Of a stretch of DNA of 64,000 bases, positions 14,872-23,803 are shown piece after piece. Each line of letters opens with the position of its first letter. The first letter of the stretch is position 1. The notes under the pieces were generated by a model, which was given only the letters and a program-made list of their open reading frames with translations, searched no databases and was not told the DNA's origin. The position numbers and the translations under genes were made by a program. The stretch comes from GCA-002726655 sp046582185 (lineage in GTDB: Bacteria > Pseudomonadota > Gammaproteobacteria > Pseudomonadales > Azotimanducaceae): contig JAYGEX010000018.1 in assembly GCA_046582185.1 (NCBI GenBank), forward strand, positions 62,001 through 126,000. The letters are read 5' to 3'.

Positions 14872-16671
14872 TTATTTTTTAGAGGATAAGCGGGTACTAT
14901 CCTTAATCAACTGTCTCTCCTCGGGGCTGAGTTCGCTTAAGGGTTTACTGATAAGCTGCTCAATAAGCTCTTGTTTTAATTGGATTTGAAACCTACTTAA
15001 CAAGGTAACTATTGTGCCCTTAAACTCCTCTCTAAGCTCGGAAACACCCAGGAGCTGCTCCTGGTTGATGAGTGCCCGTATCTTCTGAAAGTCGGGTTTC
15101 CCCTGAAAATATCCCATCAAATGTCCCGGTGATAGTAGTTCTTCATCACGAATAAGCAGGGCAATTTCTGCCAGAAAACGATACCCGGAAACCTGTGACA
15201 GCAGTTCAAAATCAGATTTCGGGAATTCATTCGCTAATTCCGGCTGTTTGACCAGCATCGATAAGGCCATATCAGCCAGACTTTCCTGCACTCCCTGCAT
15301 TCCGGGGTAGCTATTTTCCTGAAAATCAGGCGGTGGAGGCGCAGCTGACGGGATTGACGGCCTGGCCTGAAATTTCGGCACCTGGGCTGCCGCTTCTATG
15401 AGTCGACTGGTTTCAAGGCCTGTCTTTTGTGACAGCTCATCGATCATTAATTGCTTGAACACCCCATTGGGAATGGTATTAAGGAGCGGCATTGCGGATT
15501 TACTTAGCGACGCCTTTCCTTCCATTGTGCTTGGATCTACATCCAGTTCCAAGTGCGTAAAAAAGAACTCATCGAGGGAGCTTGCCCGATCCAGCCGCAG
15601 CTCAAATTTCTCCTTTCCTTCCCTGCGGATCAACGAATCCGGGTCATCTCCATCTGGCACGAACAGGAATTTAGCGCTTCTGCCGTCAGACATTGCTTGG
15701 AGAGATATGACTAGCGCCTTCCAGGCCGCGTTACGACCAGCATTATCGCCGTCAAAACAAAACACAATCTGCGGCACTAACCTGTAAAGGCGATCGATAT
15801 GATCAATGCTGGTTGCAGTACCCAGCGTTGCAACCGAATAGTCAATGCCAAACTGGGCAAGGGCAACGACATCCATATAACCTTCTACAACCAATACCCG
15901 GGACAACTTCGCGCTTCTCTTTCGGGCTTCATAGAGTCCATAGAGCTCGCGCCCCTTATGAAATACCGGAGTTTCAGGCGAATTCAGATATTTCGGCTTA
16001 CCATCACCAATAATTCTGCCACCAAAGGCAATCGTCCTGCCTCTAAGATCCCTGATTGGGAACATAATCCGATCGCGAAATCTGTCGTATGTTTTATCCT
16101 CTTCCTGTTTGTCGATAACCATTCCGGAGTCAATCAACAATTCCCGCTCAAAATTGCTATTGGCCAATTTGTCGTACAGGTTGGTCCATCCTGGCGGTGC
16201 AAACCCAAGAGAAAAGTCCCTCGCCACTTCCCCGGAAAGCCCACGCGCCTTTAAGTAATCAACCGCCCTGGTGCGTGATTCATGTTCACGCAGCTCTTCC
16301 TGATATATTGTGGATGCCTGCTCCAGAATTTCGTAGATCGTCTTTCGTCTGCGCGTGGCTTCCGAGGAAGGCTGGTTCTTGTCTTTGGGGACTTCTAGCC
16401 CAACCCTCTCTGCCAACATCTCCACTGCGGCTACAAAGTCCATTCGGTCAAACTCCAGCAGGAACTTCAGTGCGCTTCCTGAAGCCTGGCATCCGAAGCA
16501 ATAGTAGAACTGTTTATCCTGGCTAACTGAAAAGGAGGGTGTTTTTTCGTTGTGAAATGGGCAAAGACCAGAGTAGTTCTGGCCTGTCTTTTTCAGGGCG
16601 ACACGCGGCTCTATGATTTCTATGATATCGACGCGCGATAGTACTTCATCAATGAATTCGGGAGGTATCAC
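14872..16671 (-). CDS. dnaG: DNA primase
   Basis: Synthesises RNA primers at the replication fork with DnaB. The 599-residue protein has the N-terminal CHC2 zinc domain (CPFHNEKTPSFSV and YYCFGCQ, residues ~38-65). The catalytic core includes EVPKDKNQ and FRDRIMFPIRD, and the TOPRIM motif is VLVVEGYMDVVAL near residue 260 followed by FDGDNAGR. The C-terminal ~150 residues are the DnaB-interacting helical domain. Translation starts at a GTG. It lies between yqeY and rpoD on one strand, so it is probably expressed from the rpsU promoter with internal promoters for rpoD. Confidence 0.98.
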   Translation of the reverse strand: MIPPEFIDEVLSRVDIIEIIEPRVALKKTGQNYSGLCPFHNEKTPSFSVSQDKQFYYCFGCQASGSALKFLLEFDRMDFVAAVEMLAERVGLEVPKDKNQPSSEATRRRKTIYEILEQASTIYQEELREHESRTRAVDYLKARGLSGEVARDFSLGFAPPGWTNLYDKLANSNFERELLIDSGMVIDKQEEDKTYDRFRDRIMFPIRDLRGRTIAFGGRIIGDGKPKYLNSPETPVFHKGRELYGLYEARKRSAKLSRVLVVEGYMDVVALAQFGIDYSVATLGTATSIDHIDRLYRLVPQIVFCFDGDNAGRNAAWKALVISLQAMSDGRSAKFLFVPDGDDPDSLIRREGKEKFELRLDRASSLDEFFFTHLELDVDPSTMEGKASLSKSAMPLLNTIPNGVFKQLMIDELSQKTGLETSRLIEAAAQVPKFQARPSIPSAAPPPPDFQENSYPGMQGVQESLADMALSMLVKQPELANEFPKSDFELLSQVSGYRFLAEIALLIRDEELLSPGHLMGYFQGKPDFQKIRALINQEQLLGVSELREEFKGTIVTLLSRFQIQLKQELIEQLISKPLSELSPEERQLIKDSTRLSSKK

Positions 16672-16754
16672 AGTAGGAATTTGCCGTTACATGCCTGAAA
16701 TAAAAAGCATGTCACTCACAGTGTTAGGTTGCAAGTGATGGGTGTGCGTAATCT

Positions 16755-17204
16755 TTAAGCTAGCGCCGCTTTTACAAGACCGCCTACTTCACCCATGTCA
16801 GCCCGTCCCTGAACCTTGGGCTTAAGGATTCCCATCACTTTGCCCATATCCCTGATCGTGGATGCGCCGACTTCCTTCATGGCATCGTCAACCAGTGATT
16901 TTAGTTCATCCGATGAGAGTTGTTCAGGCATAAACTCTTTAAGGAGGGTAAGTTCAAACGATTCTTGTGCGGCAAGATCGTCTCTACCGGCAGCCTCATA
17001 TTGAGTCAGTGAGTCCCTTCGTTGCTTGGACATCTTGTCGAGAATGACCAGGACACGGTCATCATCAAGTTCGATTCGTTCGTCGATTTCTACTCTTTTT
17101 AGCTCGGCCATGGTCAATCGCAGCACACCAAGACGTTGCTTGGCGCGCGCGCGCATAGCATCTTTAACTTCAGCTTCGATCTGGAGTTTTAGTTGAGAAC
17201 TCAT
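16755..17204 (-). CDS. yqeY: GatB/YqeY domain-containing protein
   Basis: A 149-residue protein homologous to the C-terminal tRNA-binding tail of GatB. It shows SQLKLQIEAEVKDAMRARAKQRLGVLRLTMAELK at the start, a central LTLLKEFMPEQLS and MGKVMGILKPKVQGRADMG near the end, the YqeY hallmarks. Stand-alone YqeY is thought to be RNA-associated, but its role is not established. It sits between rpsU and dnaG, the usual position in gammaproteobacteria. The gap to rpsU is 45 bp and to dnaG about 80 bp, consistent with one operon. Confidence 0.95.
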   Translation of the reverse strand: MSSQLKLQIEAEVKDAMRARAKQRLGVLRLTMAELKRVEIDERIELDDDRVLVILDKMSKQRRDSLTQYEAAGRDDLAAQESFELTLLKEFMPEQLSSDELKSLVDDAMKEVGASTIRDMGKVMGILKPKVQGRADMGEVGGLVKAALA

Positions 17205-17249
17205 GACGATCCGGTATTCTCGTAAAGTAAGTATGGACGTAGCGGGTGC

Positions 17250-17465
17250 TTAGTAGAGTCGTTCCATGCGGCGAGATTCACGTTGTACTTTCTTCGCATG
17301 GCGTTTAACAGCTGCAGCCGCCTTGCGTTTACGAACGGAAGTTGGCTTCTCATAATATTCGCGGCGACGAACTTCCGCTAGTATTCCTGCCTTTTCACAG
17401 GAGCGTTTAAACCGCCTGAGGGCTACATCAAAAGGTTCATTTTCTTTTACTTTAACGTAAGGCAT
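17250..17465 (-). CDS. rpsU: 30S ribosomal protein bS21
   Basis: Small basic ribosomal protein of 71 residues, family length. It starts MPYVKVKENEPFDVALRRFKR and ends with the Arg/Lys-rich ESRRMERLY. The ATG at 17465 is used because the bS21 N-terminus begins exactly there; an in-frame extension of nine residues upstream is spurious. bS21 contacts the anti-Shine-Dalgarno region and supports initiation. First gene of the rpsU-yqeY-dnaG-rpoD operon, with a good sigma-70 promoter about 160 bp upstream. Confidence 0.98.
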   Translation of the reverse strand: MPYVKVKENEPFDVALRRFKRSCEKAGILAEVRRREYYEKPTSVRKRKAAAAVKRHAKKVQRESRRMERLY

Positions 17466-17880
17466 TAATGTCTTTCCGATCTGATCGTGCAAATAATATT
17501 GAATGAGTGTGAAACTGATATCTTGCTATTTTCGTATTTCCCGGAAAAATAGCGCCTTCGGATTCGCCTGATTTCACTGGTAAACTTTGCAAACTGAGCA
17601 ATCGAGCACCCGAGAGGGCGTGCATTCTAACGGCAAACCCAGACAAATGCAAAATTGCAGTTGCGATAATCCAAAGGCACAAATGCAGCTGGCGTCGTCC
17701 AAAAATACGTAGTTCCTGGTAGGTATTCCAAATTCTCAACCAGCGCCGGGCAAGGTAAGCCGACACCTGGATAGAAAGCAGTATCAACACCCATCGATAC
17801 TATTCGGGAAGACGCTAATTCTTCAGGATTATTTCCCTAAAAATCAGTAAGATACGCGTCTTCTTTGAAACCGACAAGCC
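17466..17880. other. Divergent intergenic region rpsU/tsaD
   Basis: About 415 bp between divergent operons. It contains the rpsU promoter (17624-17652) and a long rpsU leader of roughly 150 nt. No gene is seen; a 112-codon frame over the leader begins upstream of the promoter and looks spurious. No clear tsaD promoter was found; TAAGAT near 17849 is a possible -10 without a matching -35. Confidence 0.55.
17624..17652 (-). promoter_or_regulatory. Sigma-70 promoter of the rpsU-dnaG-rpoD operon
   Basis: On the minus strand: TTGCAT (-35, 17652..17647), a 17-nt spacer and TAGAAT (-10, 17629..17624), four and five matches to consensus with ideal spacing. It faces rpsU, leaving a leader of about 150 nt. 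Confidence 0.65.
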
Positions 17881-18900
17881 ATGAAAATATTAGGAATAGA
17901 GACATCTTGCGATGAAACAGGCGTGGCTATTTTTGATGAGCACGACGGATTAGTTGCGGACCTCCTGTATAGCCAGGTTGAATTGCATAAAAAGTATGGC
18001 GGCGTAGTACCGGAACTGGCATCCAGAGACCATATTCGCAAGACGCTGCCAATGATCGATCAGGCATTGGAAATAGGCAATTGCAGCTCATCTGATATCG
18101 ATGGCATCGCCTATACTTCAGGTCCGGGCCTTGTGGGCGCACTGCTCGTTGGTGCGAGTATCGCAAAATCTCTAGCACTCTCCTGGGACATCCCAGCCAT
18201 CGGCATCCACCATATGGAAGGCCATCTTATGGCGGCAAAATTATCCCGGAACGAAATTGAATACCCGTTTATTGCATTGCTGGTCTCCGGTGGCCACACG
18301 CAGCTACTGGCTTGTCCACAACCAGGAATTTATGAAGTGCTGGGCGAATCACAGGATGATGCCGCAGGAGAAGCCTTCGATAAGGTAGCGAAAATGCTGC
18401 ATCTTAGTTATCCGGGCGGCCCTGAAGTCGCAAAATTGGCACTTAAGGGGGACGACAAACGATTTCGCTTTCCGCGCCCAATGACTAATAAGCCTGGTCT
18501 GAACTTCAGTTTTAGTGGCCTCAAAACTTACACGCTTAACACTTTACAGGATCTGCAACCAGTGTCCGATCAGGACAGGGCCGACGTGGCCATTGCATTC
18601 CAGTCAGCCGTGGTGGATACCATCAGAATCAAATGCCAACGAGCAATAAAAGAAACAGGACACAAGACGCTCATTATGGCGGGCGGCGTCAGTGCGAATG
18701 TTGCACTTCGAAGCAGGCTGGACCTAATGGCTCAGGAGCTTGACTGTAAAATCTATTATCCCGAACTTAAGTTCTGCACTGACAATGGTGCGATGATCGC
18801 ATATGCCGGATTCGAGCGGCTAAAAAATGGTCAGCGAGAGGATCTTTCCATCAATGTAAAACCACGGTGGCCGATGACCGAGCTGCCGGCGATAGCCTAA
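17881..18900 (+). CDS. tsaD: tRNA N6-threonylcarbamoyladenosine transferase TsaD
   Basis: Transfers the threonylcarbamoyl group to A37 of ANN-decoding tRNAs, with TsaB and TsaE. The 339-residue ASKHA-fold protein begins MKILGIETSCDETGVAIFD. It has the iron-binding HHMEGH motif near residue 111, LLVSGGHTQLL near 136, and the second phosphate motif MAGGVSANVALR near 268. Family length is normal. It diverges from rpsU, the conserved arrangement in gammaproteobacteria, and is followed by folB with a four-base gap. Confidence 0.98.
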   Translation: MKILGIETSCDETGVAIFDEHDGLVADLLYSQVELHKKYGGVVPELASRDHIRKTLPMIDQALEIGNCSSSDIDGIAYTSGPGLVGALLVGASIAKSLALSWDIPAIGIHHMEGHLMAAKLSRNEIEYPFIALLVSGGHTQLLACPQPGIYEVLGESQDDAAGEAFDKVAKMLHLSYPGGPEVAKLALKGDDKRFRFPRPMTNKPGLNFSFSGLKTYTLNTLQDLQPVSDQDRADVAIAFQSAVVDTIRIKCQRAIKETGHKTLIMAGGVSANVALRSRLDLMAQELDCKIYYPELKFCTDNGAMIAYAGFERLKNGQREDLSINVKPRWPMTELPAIA

Positions 18901-18904
18901 GCAA

Positions 18905-19261
18905 ATGGATATTATCTTCATTGAGCAATTGGAAATAGAAACCATCATTGGTGTATATGACTGGGAACGTAATATACGCCAGAAGGTTTGCCTTGATATT
19001 CAAATGGCAACAGACATTAGAAAGGCTGGCGCGACGGATGACCTTAATTATGCCCTGGATTACGCAGCGATATCCGAGCGAATTGTAGGCTTTGTCGAAA
19101 ATAGCCGCTTCCTCCTCATTGAATCACTGGCTGAACAGATCTCTGCGATTCTACTGGACGAATTTAGTATTCCCTGGGTGAAGCTGACAATTGGCAAACC
19201 CGGCGCGGTAAGCAAGGCAAAGATCGTCGGGCTGGTTATCGAAAGAGGGCAACTTGGCTAG
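18905..19261 (+). CDS. folB: Dihydroneopterin aldolase
   Basis: Folate-pathway enzyme that cleaves 7,8-dihydroneopterin to 6-hydroxymethyl-dihydropterin and glycolaldehyde. At 118 residues it has family length. It shows FIEQLEIETIIGVYDWERNIRQ near the start (substrate-binding region), then LNYALDYAAISERI and LLIESLAEQISAILL with the conserved Glu, and KLTIGKPGAV near the C-terminus with the active-site Lys. It begins four bases after the tsaD stop, so it is very likely co-transcribed. In Pseudomonas, plsY often lies between these two genes; it is absent here. Confidence 0.95.
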   Translation: MDIIFIEQLEIETIIGVYDWERNIRQKVCLDIQMATDIRKAGATDDLNYALDYAAISERIVGFVENSRFLLIESLAEQISAILLDEFSIPWVKLTIGKPGAVSKAKIVGLVIERGQLG

Positions 19262-19438
19262 CCCTCGTATAGGCTTGAGTAAATATTCTCCGCCAGATGA
19301 CGTTGTCCTTGCTTGCATGAGCGGACCTGGTTGATAGAAAGAACAGATAGGTACTATTATTCTCTAAGCGACCATTGCGTCACTGACAAACCATTTGCAT
19401 TGAAATAGTTTTGAAAATGCCACCGATCGAGGATCTCA

Positions 19439-20512
19439 TTGCAATTCCTAAAGCAACATCCAATTTTAATCTTGTTCGTCACACTGGTCGCAGTTGTTCT
19501 CGGCCTATTCGTTAACACCTACCTTAAAAATCAGAATAACGATTCTGGGAGAGCATGGGGTGGCGGGACATTAGTCGTGGTCACGACAACCGTTAAGGTC
19601 GATACCCTCGTTGATCAAGTAGAGGCGATTGGAACTGCACGGGCGAACGAATCCGTCTCACTAACATCCAAAGTTACCGATACTGTTAGCAAAGTCAATT
19701 TTGAAGACGGCCAGTATGCGCAGAAGGGCGACATTCTGGTTGAACTCACTAACTCTGAAGAAACGGCGCAACTGGCAGAAGCACAGGCTGTAGTTGACGA
19801 ATCCACGCGCCAGTTTGAACGAATGCAAAACCTAATCTCACAAAAGCTGGCTTCCGAGACAACACTGGATATTGAAAGGGCGCGCATGAAATCTGCGATT
19901 GCGAGGCTCGAAGCAATTGTTGCAAGACTGGATGCCCGGCTAATAAGGGCGCCCTTTAGTGGCATCCTGGGATTTCGCGCCGTTAGCCCAGGCTCGCTAC
20001 TGAGCCCTAATACAATAGTTACCACCTTGGATGACGTGAGGGTGATAAAACTGGATTTCTCTGTGCCAGAAAATTTCCTGTCTGTAATCAAGATCGGGCA
20101 GGAAGTAATAGCATCGAGCCCCGCATATGAATCGCAGCTATTTATCGGCACAGTAAAAACAATTAGCTCAAGAGTCGACCCGGTAACGCGCTCCATTACC
20201 ATCAGAGCACACTTGGATAATAACGAGGGACTACTTCGACCCGGCATGTTATTAACTGTCAATCTGGTCAGGAGCAGAAGTAAGGCGCTCGTTATTCCTG
20301 AAGAGGCGCTGCTGCCAATTGGTGACCAACAATATGTTTATGTGGTGACTGAGGGAATAGCAAACAGAACCAAAGTTAAAATCGGTAGGCGACGACCAGG
20401 AATTGCTGAAGTCATCGACGGCCTGGAAGAAGGACAAGAAATTATCATTCAGGGCATAATCAAAGTTCGCCAGGGCAGCAAGGTAAGCACAAGAGACAAA
20501 AAAGAATCGTAA
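19439..20512 (+). CDS. RND efflux periplasmic adaptor subunit (HlyD/MFP family)
   Basis: Membrane-fusion protein of 357 residues that bridges an inner-membrane RND pump and an outer-membrane channel. An N-terminal hydrophobic anchor (PILILFVTLVAVVLGLFVNTYL) is followed by the lipoyl/barrel part (VEAIGTARANESVSLTSKVTDTV), a short coiled-coil hairpin (residues ~115-165), and the second lipoyl half (RAPFSGILGFRAVSPGSLLSP). Translation starts at TTG with GAGG six bases upstream. The RND gene starts about 80 bp downstream. The short hairpin is typical of MexC/heavy-solute type adaptors. No outer-membrane factor gene is nearby. Confidence 0.92.
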   Translation: MQFLKQHPILILFVTLVAVVLGLFVNTYLKNQNNDSGRAWGGGTLVVVTTTVKVDTLVDQVEAIGTARANESVSLTSKVTDTVSKVNFEDGQYAQKGDILVELTNSEETAQLAEAQAVVDESTRQFERMQNLISQKLASETTLDIERARMKSAIARLEAIVARLDARLIRAPFSGILGFRAVSPGSLLSPNTIVTTLDDVRVIKLDFSVPENFLSVIKIGQEVIASSPAYESQLFIGTVKTISSRVDPVTRSITIRAHLDNNEGLLRPGMLLTVNLVRSRSKALVIPEEALLPIGDQQYVYVVTEGIANRTKVKIGRRRPGIAEVIDGLEEGQEIIIQGIIKVRQGSKVSTRDKKES

Positions 20513-20594
20513 ATTCTATTGAATCAAACTAATCCAGAACCAACACTCGTGCAATTATGATTCCGCATCAGTGTCAACTCAGGAGGCAGCAACA

Positions 20595-23500
20595 ATGCTG
20601 ATCTCGGACATTTCAATAAAAAGGCCAGTATTCGCGACGGTTATCAGCCTTCTTATTCTGGCTTTTGGCATACTCTCATTTCGCGATTTGCCCTTGAGGG
20701 AATACCCTCAAACGAGCCCTCCCCTGGTATCTGTATCTACCAAATATCCGGGCGCATCGGCACGGGTTATGGAAACCAAAGTCACCCAGCTGATCGAAGA
20801 TCAGATCAGCGGCATAGAAGGCATTGAATCAATCAGCTCAACCAGTCTCGATGGCTCTTCAAGGATTCGCGTTGAATTCAGTATAGATCGCGACATTGAT
20901 CAGGCCGCTAATGATATTCGGGACAGAGTTGCACGAGTACTGAATCGCCTGCCCAAAGATGTAGATCCACCTCAAATCGCCAAGGCGGACAGTGACGCCA
21001 GGCCTATTCAATGGTTCTCACTCACCAGCCCAAATTTGGATAGCATGGCACTAACGGATTATGCAGAGCGATATCTTGTAGATCAGTTCACGGTAATCGA
21101 CGGGGTTGCGAACATATTCATTAGCGGCTCCGGAAGATATTCCATGCGCATATGGATTGATCGGGTCGCACTTGCTGCCAGAGAGCTCACCGTGACTGAC
21201 ATTGAAGCCGCCCTTCGCAAACAGAATGTAGAGCTACCCGCAGGTAGAATCGATTCGCAACAGCGCGAATTTACTGTTCGAGTAGAGCGTGCCTACCAGA
21301 CCGCTGAAGATTTTTCGCGGCTTACCATCGCTCGCGGAGAAGATGGCCATTTGACCAGGCTTGGAGACATCGCAAAAGTCGAAATTGGCCCTACAACTTA
21401 TCGCAATGAATTTCGCGGCAATTCCATCCCCACGGTTGGCCTCGGCATCGTCAAGCAGTCTACGGCTAACACACTGGAAGTACTTAGGGCCACAAATATG
21501 CGCGCCGAACTCATCAATGCCAATCTGCCTGATGGCATGAGTCTGTTTGCAAGTTCAGATGATTCCGTTTTTATCGAGACCGCAATCAACTCTGTTTACA
21601 AGACAATAGCGATCACCATGCTGCTGGTCAGCCTTGTTATTTATATGTTCCTTGGCACCGTGAGGGCAATGATTATCCCAGCCCTAACAATACCAGTATG
21701 TCTTACTGCATCTTTCATAGGGCTTTCTCTCTTCGGGTTTTCGGTTAACCTGATTACCCTCTTAGGCCTCGTTCTTGCCATTGGCCTGGTCGTGGATGAT
21801 TCAATTGTCGTGCTTGAAAACATCCAGCGCAGAATTGAAGGCGGAGAGCCTCCATTACTAGCCGCCTTTAATGGATCAAGACAGGTAGGGTTCGCGGTCA
21901 TAGCAACTACTGCAGTTCTGATTGCTGTGTTCGTTCCGATCGCATTTTTGGATGGCAATTTGGGCGTTATCTTTGCCGAACTCGCCGTCACAATTGGTAC
22001 AGCAGTTATTTTTTCGAGCATCCTTGCGCTTTCCCTCACCGCGATGATGTGCTCCAAACTACTGAGTAATCATGCCCACGAAAGCTGGCTCACAAAGAAA
22101 GTTGATGACCTGTTCCACCACGTTCAACATTCCTATCATAAGGCCCTGGAATTCACTTTGCTGCGGCCTTATCTCATCGTCATTGCGGTGATCGTCCTCA
22201 CTGCAGGTATCTGGGGGCTCTTCAGGCTCACGCCTACGACCTTTGCTCCTCAGGAGGATCAGGGAATATTTTTCACATTTATCAATGGCCCGGAAGGTGC
22301 CAGTTTCCCGTTCATGCAAGGGCAATTACGACAACTGGAAGATACCATTGACCCATTTGTCAAAAATGGTGATGTCGAAGAATACCTGGTATTCCTGCCC
22401 TCCTGGGGATCAGCCGAGTCTGTCAATAGCGCAGTTGTTCTTGTCATCATGCCCCCCTGGGACAAGAGGCAGCTACCAACTAAAGAGGTCATGGACAGCC
22501 TGAGCCAGGCCTGGCAGGAAATCCCGGGCATACGCGCATTCCCCTTTATGCGAAGTGGATTACAACGTCACGGCGGTGGGCAACCTGTACAATTTGTACT
22601 CGGCGGCAGTACTTATGAAGATCTCGCCTCCTGGCGGGACATTATTCTAAAGCGCACAGCAGAAAACCCTGGATTTCAGCGGGTTCAGTCAGACTATAAA
22701 GAATCGAAGCCGCAATTGCTGATAGAAGTTGACAAAATTCGAGCTGCAGATCTGGGTGTATCCATACAAGATATTGGACGCACCTTACAAACAATGATGA
22801 GCGAACGTCGTATAACGACTTTTGTGAAGGACGGAGAGGAATATGACGTTATTGTTCAAGCCGCAAGTTCCCAGAGAGCAACTGCCAGCGATCTTACCAA
22901 TATCTACGTACGCTCAGAAACAAGCGGCCGATTGATTCCACTATCCGGCCTCATTAAAGTAAGGGGCGGCGCAGATGCAGGCAAGCTAAATAGATATAAC
23001 CGCCTGCGAGCGGTAACAATATCCGCAGACCTGAGCCCAGACTACACGCTTGGCGAGGCACTGGAATTTCTTGAAAATATCGTTCAAGAGGAGTTACCTG
23101 CAACAGCACAGATAGATTACAAAGGCGAATCTCTCGAACTGCAGGAGTCTGAGGGCGGCCTTTTATTCATATTCGCCCTGGCACTGCTTATTGTATTCCT
23201 TGTTTTGGCGGCCCAGTTCGAAAGTTTTATCCACCCCATAGTGATCATGGTTACTGTACCACTGGCCACATTCGGAGCCCTATTAGGACTCTATCTATCC
23301 GGTGATAGCCTGAACATTTATAGTGAGATTGGGATCATTATTCTGATAGGCATATCCACCAAGAATGGCATACTCATTGTAGAATTCGCCAATCAACTGC
23401 GGGACCAAGGCCAGGAATTCACAGATGCATTGCTGAATGCTTGCGAGATCAGATTACGCCCGGTTCTAATGACTGCACTATCCACAATGATGGGCGCTAT

Positions 23501-23711
23501 TCCACTTATCATTGCCACGGGGGCAGGTTCAGAGAGCCGAATAACCCTTGGGATAGTCATTTTCTCTGGCGTCTTGGTCGCAACCTTGATGACACTGTTC
23601 GTTGTACCTGTGTTTTATAGCCTTCTGGCGAGAGGCACAGGATCTCCAGGCGCGGTGGCCGTCGAGCTTGTCAAACTGGAGGCTGATCCGGACACCAGGC
23701 TTGCAAACTAG
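20595..23711 (+). CDS. RND-family multidrug efflux transporter (AcrB/MexF-like)
   Basis: Proton-driven inner-membrane efflux pump of 1038 residues, the normal HAE1 length. It opens MLISDISIKRPVFATVISLLI with TM1. The large periplasmic porter domains follow (TKYPGASARVMETKVTQLIEDQISGI). TM4 carries the proton-relay aspartates (LAIGLVVDDSIVVLENIQRRIE), and the second half repeats this with IGISTKNGILIVEFANQL. The ATG at 20595 is preceded by AGGAGG at eight bases, clearly better than the GTG eight codons upstream. It pairs with the adaptor upstream; substrate unknown. The outer-membrane partner must be encoded elsewhere. Confidence 0.95.
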   Translation: MLISDISIKRPVFATVISLLILAFGILSFRDLPLREYPQTSPPLVSVSTKYPGASARVMETKVTQLIEDQISGIEGIESISSTSLDGSSRIRVEFSIDRDIDQAANDIRDRVARVLNRLPKDVDPPQIAKADSDARPIQWFSLTSPNLDSMALTDYAERYLVDQFTVIDGVANIFISGSGRYSMRIWIDRVALAARELTVTDIEAALRKQNVELPAGRIDSQQREFTVRVERAYQTAEDFSRLTIARGEDGHLTRLGDIAKVEIGPTTYRNEFRGNSIPTVGLGIVKQSTANTLEVLRATNMRAELINANLPDGMSLFASSDDSVFIETAINSVYKTIAITMLLVSLVIYMFLGTVRAMIIPALTIPVCLTASFIGLSLFGFSVNLITLLGLVLAIGLVVDDSIVVLENIQRRIEGGEPPLLAAFNGSRQVGFAVIATTAVLIAVFVPIAFLDGNLGVIFAELAVTIGTAVIFSSILALSLTAMMCSKLLSNHAHESWLTKKVDDLFHHVQHSYHKALEFTLLRPYLIVIAVIVLTAGIWGLFRLTPTTFAPQEDQGIFFTFINGPEGASFPFMQGQLRQLEDTIDPFVKNGDVEEYLVFLPSWGSAESVNSAVVLVIMPPWDKRQLPTKEVMDSLSQAWQEIPGIRAFPFMRSGLQRHGGGQPVQFVLGGSTYEDLASWRDIILKRTAENPGFQRVQSDYKESKPQLLIEVDKIRAADLGVSIQDIGRTLQTMMSERRITTFVKDGEEYDVIVQAASSQRATASDLTNIYVRSETSGRLIPLSGLIKVRGGADAGKLNRYNRLRAVTISADLSPDYTLGEALEFLENIVQEELPATAQIDYKGESLELQESEGGLLFIFALALLIVFLVLAAQFESFIHPIVIMVTVPLATFGALLGLYLSGDSLNIYSEIGIIILIGISTKNGILIVEFANQLRDQGQEFTDALLNACEIRLRPVLMTALSTMMGAIPLIIATGAGSESRITLGIVIFSGVLVATLMTLFVVPVFYSLLARGTGSPGAVAVELVKLEADPDTRLAN

Positions 23712-23803
23712 CGCTGGCCAGATATGGATTTCTTGCTGAGTTCGCTTGTTTGCGCGCGGCATTACCTTGCCGCAAGGGTGATCTTACTTACCGGATCTTG
23801 AAT

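Noticed and set aside
17452..17790. 112-codon minus-strand frame upstream of rpsU
   Set aside because: It begins upstream of the rpsU promoter and overlaps rpsU in another frame; no ribosome site and no family likeness.
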